A stretch of 64,000 bases of DNA from Azoarcus sp. KH32C (GTDB lineage Bacteria; Pseudomonadota; Gammaproteobacteria; Burkholderiales; Rhodocyclaceae), in assembly GCF_000349945.1 (NCBI RefSeq), contig NC_020516.1, positions 1,488,001 through 1,552,000 on the forward strand. Direction: 5' to 3'. Under the pieces are notes generated by a model. That model ran no database searches and was not told where the DNA came from. It saw nothing but the letters and a program-made list of their open reading frames with translations. A program made the position numbers and the translations under genes. Positions 40,932-48,043 of the stretch are shown here, piece after piece. The first letter of the stretch is position 1; each line of letters opens with the position of its first letter.

Positions 40932-42256
40932 GCGGGCCCAAGGTTGTGAGAGTCGTCACTCGCGAGGAATTGGTCGCAGGTGGCGAGTCCCTCTTGCGGA
41001 GGCTGGATGCGGCACTGACGGAGTGGGAGCGGGCGTGTTCCAGCGTAGGTGTGAGTCCTGCGGACCAGAAAGCATCGAAAGACAGGCGAAATGCCTTGGA
41101 CCAGATGTTACGAGCGGACCGGTTCGCGGAGTTCGGGAAGGCCGCCCTGGCGGAGATTGACTTCTTAGACGCTGATGCAGGTCACCGCCGAGAGAGGGCC
41201 GCTCAAGCTCGGGCACAGGAACGTGCTCGCCTGCACACCGGCAAGGAGCTAGCAAGGGTGTTGCTGCGGCAGATTGCACCAGATGCACCGGAGAGGGGCG
41301 AATTGCAGCGGGCAGCCGCAGGAGAGCTTGGCCTGAAGGACCTGGACGCGGTGCTCGCGCGGGCGCGGCAGACCTTGTTTCAGCCTGCCACACCTCAACT
41401 TAGCGCCGACCAACAAGCCCTTGCTGCTCGCCTGGCAGGTGGGGAGAAGACTGAAGACTTTGAGGTTTGGCGCGGGAAGCAGGCAGTCTCGTCACGGGGG
41501 CTGGAAGCACTCATGGGGCACATCTCGGAGTTGGAGCTGCTCGGCCAAGCAGGGCGTGCTTCTGAGTTACAGCAGGAGGTATTAGCGGCGGCTGCCATTC
41601 CTGAAGACGCTGTTCGCGAGATGCGATTTGATTCGCTTGTCAATTCGCTCAAGAGGGCTAAGGAGGACGCTGTTGCGCTCGAAAAGCTGCGGCGAAGAGC
41701 AGCCTTTCTCGGAACCGAACTTGCTCGCCACCGAGAGGGCACGGAGGTGCAACAGACGCTCCAAGCAGCTGCACGTGGTGGTATATCCGAACTCCAGGCA
41801 GCAGTCACCGCGGGCGAGCAGAGATTGGCTGAGTTGAAGGCAACGCAAGTTGCTGATGCTCGCCGTAGAGCAGTGCTCGATGGTCTTCAGCAGCTGGGCT
41901 ATCAGGTGCATGAGGAGCTGTCGACGGCGACCAGCGCGGGAGGCCAACTGGTCGTACGCAATCCCGCCAGTACTGGCTACGGAGTCGCGATTACTGCCGG
42001 CGCTGGGATGGAACGATTGCAGATGAGGACGGTGGCCTTCGATGCCAACCGAGATTCATCGGGCGACATCCCCGCCGAGCAACGATGGTGCGACGACTTC
42101 GGAGCACTTAAGGGGGCGCTCAAGGCGCAAGGCTCTGAAGTCATAGTGGAGAGGGCCGAGGGAGTAGGGGCATTCCCGCTAAAGCTTCTTTCGACCTCGA
42201 CAGAGATTGAATCGCCCCGCGGGACAATCGCTCCCCGTCAAGCGCTCAAGAAATAA
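40928..42256 (+). CDS. Coiled-coil protein, last gene of the operon
   Basis: This 442-residue protein starts MSGPKVVRVVTREELVAGGE, an N-terminal signature shared by a family of uncharacterised proteins that I recall next to AAA+ or chaperone-like genes. Residues ~25-330 are mostly long helices rich in Ala, Glu, Arg and Leu (e.g. AQARAQERARLHTGKELARV; LQAAVTAGEQRLAELKATQV), a likely coiled coil. The C-terminal ~120 residues form a compact strand-rich domain (YQVHEELSTATSAGGQLVV, GVAITAGAGMERLQMRTVAF). It is probably a structural or sensor subunit for the AAA+ and helicase proteins. The gene overlaps the helicase stop (ATGA), and the 24-bp direct repeat begins at the next base after its TAA. 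Confidence 0.85.
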   Translation: MSGPKVVRVVTREELVAGGESLLRRLDAALTEWERACSSVGVSPADQKASKDRRNALDQMLRADRFAEFGKAALAEIDFLDADAGHRRERAAQARAQERARLHTGKELARVLLRQIAPDAPERGELQRAAAGELGLKDLDAVLARARQTLFQPATPQLSADQQALAARLAGGEKTEDFEVWRGKQAVSSRGLEALMGHISELELLGQAGRASELQQEVLAAAAIPEDAVREMRFDSLVNSLKRAKEDAVALEKLRRRAAFLGTELARHREGTEVQQTLQAAARGGISELQAAVTAGEQRLAELKATQVADARRRAVLDGLQQLGYQVHEELSTATSAGGQLVVRNPASTGYGVAITAGAGMERLQMRTVAFDANRDSSGDIPAEQRWCDDFGALKGALKAQGSEVIVERAEGVGAFPLKLLSTSTEIESPRGTIAPRQALKK

Positions 42257-42280
42257 CGACCAGTTTTTCGAGTGGGTCGC
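42257..42280 (+). repeat. 24-bp direct repeat, right copy
   Basis: Identical to 30576-30599 and located immediately after the TAA of the coiled-coil gene. In the same frame as in the NYN gene it would read DQFFEWVA. Homology does not extend on either side beyond one mismatch and CCC. Confidence 0.9.
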
Positions 42281-42392
42281 GCCCTGCGAACTGCGCCCGC
42301 ACGAGTGCGAAGTACATCGGTTGAATAAGACTGTAGCCGCTTATTGCCCAAACACGAAAGGGAAACCAGACGTGAATCAGGACGCGCCAGTT

Positions 42393-43076
42393 TCAGAAAA
42401 GGCTGGACTGCACCGCGCTCGCCCGGGTGTTGGGGACACCCAATCTAACGAGAAAAGAATCCCGGCTGGCAAGCGTAGCGTCCAACTCCCCTTTTCGTGC
42501 AAGCGCCACAAACAGGGCGGCCGAAGCCGCTTGACAGTTCAAAGAGCGCTCCGGATTGAATTCAATATCCGTGAAACCATCAAACGCCAGGAGTTCTTCA
42601 GCGAGCGTCGGCGACTGCTTCAGAGCAGACAGGTACACCCAGTCGTAGAAGGCCGTGACCGGTAACAACGGCCATTTCTCGCCATTCAAGTCAAACGCCA
42701 GCAGGTTTCCGCTACTGCCGAGTCGGGGGTCTTGCTTGGCCTCTCTTGCAGTTTTGCCGAGGAGGTCGCGAAAGGGGCCTCCGCGCTCAAAGCATTTTCC
42801 CGCCTGAAAAACATTCTCTACGGAAACTTGCTTTCCATCAGGCAGCCGATAGCGGAGGTTGAACGCACTGAGCCGAACACCGAGTGGGTTCTCGGATTTT
42901 GAGGAAATCTCAAGAACCTGCTTGAATCCTTTTTGGGAGGCGGATTCGTGCAGGCACCGAATCGATTTTTGCTTCTGCGTTACCGCCAAGCCCGCGTGCC
43001 ACTGGAACTCGAGGTCGAGCCGCTCAACCAGGCCAGAGCCTTTGGATGAAGGGACGAATAAAGGCCTAACAGCCAT
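42393..43076 (-). CDS. NADAR-domain antitoxin of a DarT1-type pair
   Basis: This 227-residue protein has the NADAR/YbiA-like pattern found in DarT1-associated antitoxins: MAVRPLFVPSSKGSGLVERL, QKQKSIRCLHESA, ILEISSKSE-type text (QVLEISSKSENPLGVRLSAF), VSVENVFQAGKCFERGGPF, LLGKTAREAKQDPRL and VTAFYDWVYLSALKQ, FDGFTDIEFNPERSLNCQAA. NADAR proteins remove ADP-ribose; here the expected task is to reverse guanosine ADP-ribosylation of DNA made by the partner toxin. It starts 19 bp after the toxin stop with GAAGGA as ribosome binding site. Order is toxin then antitoxin. Confidence 0.88.
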   Translation of the reverse strand: MAVRPLFVPSSKGSGLVERLDLEFQWHAGLAVTQKQKSIRCLHESASQKGFKQVLEISSKSENPLGVRLSAFNLRYRLPDGKQVSVENVFQAGKCFERGGPFRDLLGKTAREAKQDPRLGSSGNLLAFDLNGEKWPLLPVTAFYDWVYLSALKQSPTLAEELLAFDGFTDIEFNPERSLNCQAASAALFVALARKGELDATLASRDSFLVRLGVPNTRASAVQSSLF

Positions 43077-43095
43077 CTGTGAAATCCTTCGAGGA

Positions 43096-44325
43096 CTATT
43101 CAGTCCGGATTAGCTGAATTTGTGCGCCGTTAAGCGCGTTGAAAATACCAGTACAGAAATCCAGGGAGAGAAAGTGCTTGACCAATACTTCCGAGTTTAT
43201 CGTCTTCTTCTCTTGTCGCACGCGCTCTTGGTCGTCCCATTCCGAGGCATATCGCTTAGGGTACGACATCGGTGGCCCATCCGGGGAGCGACATCCACTG
43301 AAGGATTTCAACAGGTCCCAATCCAAGCCGAGGGCGTCAGGACGGCTGGCCACATACGAGTAATCCGACGCAGCATTCCCGTGGCAGTAGGACACGTCGC
43401 CCAGTGACAGTACGGCAGTAGAAAACCGAAGCCAAACCAGGCGAGCATGGCGATGGACTCTTTGAAAGAAGAACGAATTGGGGACAAAACTGAGCCTGAC
43501 CGAATCTTGACGGCCGAGACTCTTATCTCGTCGCTGGGATTCGTCATCTGATTGCAGCCACACCGTGCGACCCTCCAAGGCTTCCAGCGCCAGGTAGCTC
43601 AAGAGACCGCCCGCCTCGCAAATAGGCTGCAGATTTCGGAAATCGGTAAAGTGCCACAGATGCGTAATTCCCCTCTCCTGAAGATAGGCAGCAGCTGCTT
43701 GCCCTTGCGACCACGCCGGCTCAACGCCCGTCTCTCCTTTTGCAATTCGCTGTGCCCACTCTTTCAGCCACTCAATCCGAGGGGGTAGTGCTCGCCGGTA
43801 ATGCTCCAACTGCGCAGTTTCAAGCTTTTCCATGTACTCCAGTGCTGATGCATGGGGTGATACGCTGACTGCTTGACTCACGAGAGACCCGACACGGGTT
43901 TCCAAGTCTCGACGACGCTCGAAGGCCAACCTCTCTTCGGCTTCTGCCGCAATGCGAGCTGCTTCGCGCTGACGCGCTCGCTCGGCCTGTATCGCCTCTT
44001 CCTCCGCTGCCCGCTCCGCCTTGAGTCGTTCGGCTTCCCGTTGCCAGGTTACGAACTCTCCCGCCAGACGCACAGGCAGTCCGACCACCGAAATCATCCC
44101 ACTCTTGAAGGCACCGAGGTTGAATTTGCTCGTCTTCTTAGAGCGAGAGAAATGGATGCTGAGAAGAGGCGGCAGGCCTCGGCGCGGCGCAATCTCTTCG
44201 ACAACTCCCAGGCCAAACGTCTGATGCTCCACGGCCATGGACTGACAAAGAGGTATTAGGTCACCCTTCTCCTCTGAAAACAGCGCGAATTCGGGCCCAG
44301 CTATCGCAAGCGGTTCGGTTTTCAT
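43096..44325 (-). CDS. DarT1-like DNA ADP-ribosyltransferase toxin with N-terminal coiled-coil extension
   Basis: From ATG 44325 (GGAAGA upstream) the protein is 409 residues. About 200 N-terminal residues precede the DarT fold: a strand-rich segment (EHQTFGLGVVEEIAPRRG) and a charged helix (EAERLKAERAAEEEAIQAER). The C-terminal half is a DarT/DUF4433 domain: THLWHFTDFRNLQPICEAGG (NAD-binding His/Thr start), DSVRLSFVPNSFFFQRV, and TINSEVLVKHFLSLDF, whose Glu is the likely catalytic residue. DarT enzymes ADP-ribosylate bases in single-stranded DNA and block phage or host replication. The pairing with a NADAR antitoxin places it in the DarT1 group, which targets guanosine. The N-terminal extension may sense or localise. 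It follows the membrane module on the same strand. Confidence 0.88.
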   Translation of the reverse strand: MKTEPLAIAGPEFALFSEEKGDLIPLCQSMAVEHQTFGLGVVEEIAPRRGLPPLLSIHFSRSKKTSKFNLGAFKSGMISVVGLPVRLAGEFVTWQREAERLKAERAAEEEAIQAERARQREAARIAAEAEERLAFERRRDLETRVGSLVSQAVSVSPHASALEYMEKLETAQLEHYRRALPPRIEWLKEWAQRIAKGETGVEPAWSQGQAAAAYLQERGITHLWHFTDFRNLQPICEAGGLLSYLALEALEGRTVWLQSDDESQRRDKSLGRQDSVRLSFVPNSFFFQRVHRHARLVWLRFSTAVLSLGDVSYCHGNAASDYSYVASRPDALGLDWDLLKSFSGCRSPDGPPMSYPKRYASEWDDQERVRQEKKTINSEVLVKHFLSLDFCTGIFNALNGAQIQLIRTE

Positions 44326-44511
44326 TTTTGTTCTTCCGACTATTCGGATGGAAACGGGGGCCAGTACCGCACTTGTAAGCAAGCGACATCATTGTCATGC
44401 ACCGGTCAAGACGTTTTCCACATGTCCGGTCGGCAATGTGGCCGAACTACAAGTCAAGTTACGTGGTACATCACCGTGAGTCTTTCGCCGCCGAAGTCCC
44501 CTTCTTCGGAT

Positions 44512-45678
44512 TTACCGCGGAAGTTCAATCTTATAGAAGTATGTCTCGACCATCAGACGGGCGCGGTCAGACTGAACGGCGTCGGGAACGACGCTTCTCA
44601 ACTGCACATAGTGCCGGCACTGCAGCACATCGCTTTTTTGAAAGATACCCCGAACGCGTTCTCGGAATGCCGAGTATGAGTGTGGGCTTTTAGCAATGAC
44701 TTCCTCGATGCCTGGCAATGCCCGGGCATCAGCGTCTCGGGCCGGGGGCCACGCGGGGGTGACGGCCACCGCATCTGGCCTGACCTCAACGGTGAAGAGG
44801 AACTGGACCTTGCCGGTAGTTTCGTCAGCCCAACATGGAGGGTAGTCACGGCCGCCACGAGCTTCCAATTTTGCTTTCAGAAAGGCCACCTGGCCGCGCA
44901 GGTCGGCGTTTTCTTTCGAACGATTAGCCTTCAGCCCCTCAACCAGCGTCTTCGCTAACATGGCTTCCTGTCCCCTCTCGAGCGGCTTGGCGAGCTGCGC
45001 CATGAGTTCCTGCTCAAGTCGTTGCTGCAATTCAAGGGCAGCTATCGCTTTGGTGGCAAGTTCCTCGTCAGCAAGCCTCTGAGGTGTTGCAGCAGCCTTA
45101 TCAGCCCTATCAGCGGTCACGGACTTCTCGGCTTTCGAAGATTTCTGGGACTTCACCGGATTCTCGGATTTTTCGGTTTTTTTGGATTTCACTGGCTCGG
45201 AGGAAGCCATATCCGGCGTCATGCCGGAAATCTTCTCTTCAAGGCGCGCCCGAAGCTCCAATGCGGAAATCAGCGCTTCCTCCGTTGCACTGCCGGGAAT
45301 GGCTTCGCCTGCTTGGCTGAGAATCTTCTTGATTTCGGCCAACGCAGTCAGTTGCGCGTTTAGGTCCTGGATTTGTACTTCAAGGGCGGAGGCCTTGGCA
45401 GCTGCCTTCGAGTCGTCGAGCAGTCGCTGGATGACCTCGTTCGCATCCACCCCCGCGTCCGAAAGCTGCTTACGCAGCGCGCTGCTGACAGACTCGAAGG
45501 CCTCCTGAGCATGAGGGAGGGTTTCCACCTGTTCCAGTCGCGCCAGGGCCTCCTGGCGTTTGGTGTCCGCATCGAAGTACATCCATCCAAGCAGAATCAG
45601 CAGGATAAACACTAGCGTGAACGCTATTTCGGTAAGAGAAAGCTGAAAGACAGAGTCATTGCGCTGGTGCATGGGCAC
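44512..45678 (-). CDS. MotB/ExbD-like single-pass membrane protein with coiled-coil and soluble C-terminus
   Basis: The N-terminus MPMHQRNDSVFQLSLTEIAF leads into one membrane helix (residues ~13-35, FTLVFILLILLGWMYF). The short cytoplasmic start and helix position match MotB, ExbD and ZorB, where an Asp at the membrane start carries protons; here Glu17 takes that place. Coiled-coil segments follow (residues ~45-140), then a Lys/Ser/Glu-rich linker (KSKKTEKSENPVKSQKSSKA). The C-terminal ~120 residues form an unrecognised domain (YPPCWADETTGKVQFLFTVE), not an OmpA/peptidoglycan-binding domain. It lies 8 bp downstream of the MotA-like gene. Likely the stator partner of that protein. Confidence 0.8.
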   Translation of the reverse strand: MPMHQRNDSVFQLSLTEIAFTLVFILLILLGWMYFDADTKRQEALARLEQVETLPHAQEAFESVSSALRKQLSDAGVDANEVIQRLLDDSKAAAKASALEVQIQDLNAQLTALAEIKKILSQAGEAIPGSATEEALISALELRARLEEKISGMTPDMASSEPVKSKKTEKSENPVKSQKSSKAEKSVTADRADKAAATPQRLADEELATKAIAALELQQRLEQELMAQLAKPLERGQEAMLAKTLVEGLKANRSKENADLRGQVAFLKAKLEARGGRDYPPCWADETTGKVQFLFTVEVRPDAVAVTPAWPPARDADARALPGIEEVIAKSPHSYSAFRERVRGIFQKSDVLQCRHYVQLRSVVPDAVQSDRARLMVETYFYKIELPR

Positions 45679-45686
45679 GGTCTGCT

Positions 45687-47234
45687 TCAGGCGGGAAGAC
45701 GTTCCGCGGTGGACTTGAAGTCGGGCACCTCGGGTGTGACGTACGACCCGAAGTCATCGACGACACCAAGCTTGGCCGCGTTGCCGATATGCACCTTCAC
45801 CTCAACGTGGCTCAACCGCTGAGTGAGTTCCCCAGTCGCCCGCTCGAATGCGGCGATGTTCTTACCCACCGATACCCATTCGGCTTGGGCCGCCGTCAAG
45901 GCGTGGCGGACCTGCGGAAATTCCGTGGCGACGGCTGCCAGGCGCTCAAGCATTCCCTGGATTGCTGCGTTAATCGATTCAGCGCTCGTCGTTTGTACAC
46001 TCAGTCCTGCGAGGACCTGTTGGATGCCCGCTTGCTGCTCGCTGACACCTCTGTTGGTTTGCGCTATCGCTTGGCCGATGGTCGCGAGCTCCTTGGCAGA
46101 GGCGGACAAGCCTACCGTCTGACTCCGGCTTTCGTCCACGTGTCGCTCCAACACCTGCGTTTGCGTAACCACTGCTTCTGACACCCTGCCGATATCCCGT
46201 TGTGCGGCCCTCAGGGTGTCCGAGACGATGCCTAGGGTATCAACCTGCGTCTGTGCGCCGGTGACGATGCGTTCCTGCGTATTGCAGAGTTCGGTGACGC
46301 GCGACAAGGCGTCGTCAATTTCGCCGGCGCGTGACCGCAACTCCGCGAGGGCTGTGCGGATGCCGGTCACCGACGAGGCGACGTCACTCGAAACCCCCGT
46401 GATGTGACGCGCCATCTCTTCAGTGCTTCCGCCCAGTTTGGCCAAGGGACCTTCCAACCGCTTCGCGAAATAGTCGTCGGGGAAGGTGGTTTCCTGCAGG
46501 CGCTTCGTGACTGCGGCCGCGAAGTCGGTGACCTTGGCCTCGATGCTCTGGAGGTTGGTACGCATTGCGGCCGAATATCCGTCCACCGAATCTGAGAGCC
46601 GGTTGCTGGCAGTCTTCACCTCATTCAGCGCGCTAGCGAACGCCTCCTTGTTCTCCTGAGCCAGGTCCTCGAAGAAATCGGTAAGTTTCTCCCCGTAGGA
46701 TTCCGTCAGCTTCTCAACCCCCACCGAGACATTCGCAATCGTCGTCTTGGTAGCCTCGTCTACGCGCGAGTCGAACTCGCGCATCTTCTCCAAGGCGATG
46801 GTTAATTGCTCACGGAGCCTATTCGTAGCGTCGATAACCCCTTCCTCGGCGGCGGCCACGGCGTCGTTCAAGTCCTGCTTGAAGCTGACGAGATACACCC
46901 GGACAGCAAGGCCAACGACGGTACTTACCATCGCGACACCGAACCGTACGGCAATCTCTGACATCTTCGCGCCAATCTGTGGGAGGTCAAAGAGGCTGAA
47001 GATGATGGACGTGATGGTGAAGATGAAACCGATGTAGTAGCAAGAATCAGCAAATTTTTCGTCCGAGACGTCCTTATCGCTCCTTCTTGCTCCCAAGCCA
47101 ATATACAGCGCCATGACTGTGAGGGGCAGTGCAAGACCCAAAACCCATGGGTCCGAGAGGTACCATCCAAGGCCGGAAAAGCCAACCTTTAGAATTACAG
47201 CGAAAACAAAGAGTTTTTGGACCTTAATCGGCAT
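45687..47234 (-). CDS. MotA/TolQ/ExbB-like proton-channel protein with long cytoplasmic tail (ZorA-like)
   Basis: Four membrane helices are predicted at residues ~8-25, 30-48, 66-83 and 94-116. The last two (CYYIGFIFTITSIIFSLFD and IAVRFGVAMVSTVVGLAVRV) follow the TolQ/ExbB pattern of a Gly/Thr-rich helix followed by a 'T..GL' helix that lines the ion path. Residues ~125-480 are a long helical tail with heptad-like repeats (e.g. NRLREQLTIALEKMREFDSR; AQRDIGRVSEAVVTQTQVLE), as in ZorA, whose tail projects into the cytoplasm. The tail also resembles chemoreceptor-like coiled coils. Adjacent genes supply a MotB-like partner and two further membrane proteins. Probably the core of an ion-driven membrane machine. 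Confidence 0.85.
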   Translation of the reverse strand: MPIKVQKLFVFAVILKVGFSGLGWYLSDPWVLGLALPLTVMALYIGLGARRSDKDVSDEKFADSCYYIGFIFTITSIIFSLFDLPQIGAKMSEIAVRFGVAMVSTVVGLAVRVYLVSFKQDLNDAVAAAEEGVIDATNRLREQLTIALEKMREFDSRVDEATKTTIANVSVGVEKLTESYGEKLTDFFEDLAQENKEAFASALNEVKTASNRLSDSVDGYSAAMRTNLQSIEAKVTDFAAAVTKRLQETTFPDDYFAKRLEGPLAKLGGSTEEMARHITGVSSDVASSVTGIRTALAELRSRAGEIDDALSRVTELCNTQERIVTGAQTQVDTLGIVSDTLRAAQRDIGRVSEAVVTQTQVLERHVDESRSQTVGLSASAKELATIGQAIAQTNRGVSEQQAGIQQVLAGLSVQTTSAESINAAIQGMLERLAAVATEFPQVRHALTAAQAEWVSVGKNIAAFERATGELTQRLSHVEVKVHIGNAAKLGVVDDFGSYVTPEVPDFKSTAERLPA

Positions 47235-47239
47235 GAAAT

Positions 47240-48043
47240 TCAGCCCTCAAGTGGGCGAACGGAGACAATTCGCGCGCCTGCATTTGAAAAATACTCCTCC
47301 CAGAATTTCAAGTGCCGTCTGGTCTGCAGGTTTGGTGTGTTCAGTAGATAGTGGAGTTCAACCTCGACTCCGGCTAGGTCAGTGTTCATCTTTCGACCGT
47401 ACGGAGATTCCAAGAAGTGCTTGTAATCGTAATCGCCCTTGTACATCGAGAAGCTCGCCGTGTTGTGCAGCATGTCAGAAACCAGGACAAGGGTATGCGG
47501 CCCCCCTGCGGAACGGGCGCGGAAGCCGTTAATGGACGCTAGCTGAATCATCTCGAGCACCGGCGAGAATTTCGCCGGCTGTTGGCTCTGCAACTCGTTG
47601 GCGAGTGCGAGCATGGGGCCGCGGAACTGCTGTTCGAACTGCCGCTTGAGTCGATTGACGTTTGCGGTGAGTTCACTCTTGCCGCGTCCGTCGCCTGGGT
47701 TACAGAGTTCAATGAGCGGTATTGCACTTGCAGTGTAATCCTCGCCCAACACGAATACGGAAAGGAGTTCGCCCGGTGCGACCTTCTGGGTAATGATTTC
47801 TTCCAGTAGGGCTTGGAATGCCTGCTTCTGAGTGAAGTTCAGGGGGTCTGTCTTGTCGACAAGAAGGACAACGTGACCAATAGGGCCGGATTTCGGGCAG
47901 AGAGTCGTCTTATCGACCTCCGAGGAGCGCGTGAATTGGAGATAGATGGCCGCGGCGGCTATCAGGGCGACCACCAGGAGCAGAACGGTGCCCCAGACGA
48001 AGTACATCCGCTCCCGTCGCGCCTGAATTCGACTCTTCCTCAT
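47240..48043 (-). CDS. Membrane-anchored VWA-like protein
   Basis: One membrane helix near residues 13-34 (YFVWGTVLLLVVALIAAAAI) anchors a ~230-residue domain. This domain has a Rossmann-like order resembling von Willebrand A: GHVVLLVDKTDPLNFTQKQA carries a D-x-T/S-like metal site on the first strand, LLSVFVLGEDYT the second, and GGPHTLVLVSDMLHNTASFS a D-x-x-like site on a later strand. The MIDAS residues are only partly conserved. The start codon overlaps the stop of the 490-residue gene (ATGA), and the MotA-like gene begins 5 bp after its stop. A scaffold or ligand-sensing role in the membrane complex is likely. Confidence 0.75.
   Translation of the reverse strand: MRKSRIQARRERMYFVWGTVLLLVVALIAAAAIYLQFTRSSEVDKTTLCPKSGPIGHVVLLVDKTDPLNFTQKQAFQALLEEIITQKVAPGELLSVFVLGEDYTASAIPLIELCNPGDGRGKSELTANVNRLKRQFEQQFRGPMLALANELQSQQPAKFSPVLEMIQLASINGFRARSAGGPHTLVLVSDMLHNTASFSMYKGDYDYKHFLESPYGRKMNTDLAGVEVELHYLLNTPNLQTRRHLKFWEEYFSNAGARIVSVRPLEG

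Noticed and set aside
31067..42256. Calling the operon Mokosh type I
   Set aside because: The kinase-helicase fusion fits MkoA, but there is no PLD partner in the operon, the kinase looks inactive, and AAA+ and radical SAM genes are extra.
42207..42665. A 152-residue plus-strand ORF containing the right copy of the 24-bp repeat
   Set aside because: It starts inside the coiled-coil gene in another frame and its end is antisense to the NADAR gene; only the DQFFEWVA piece has homology.
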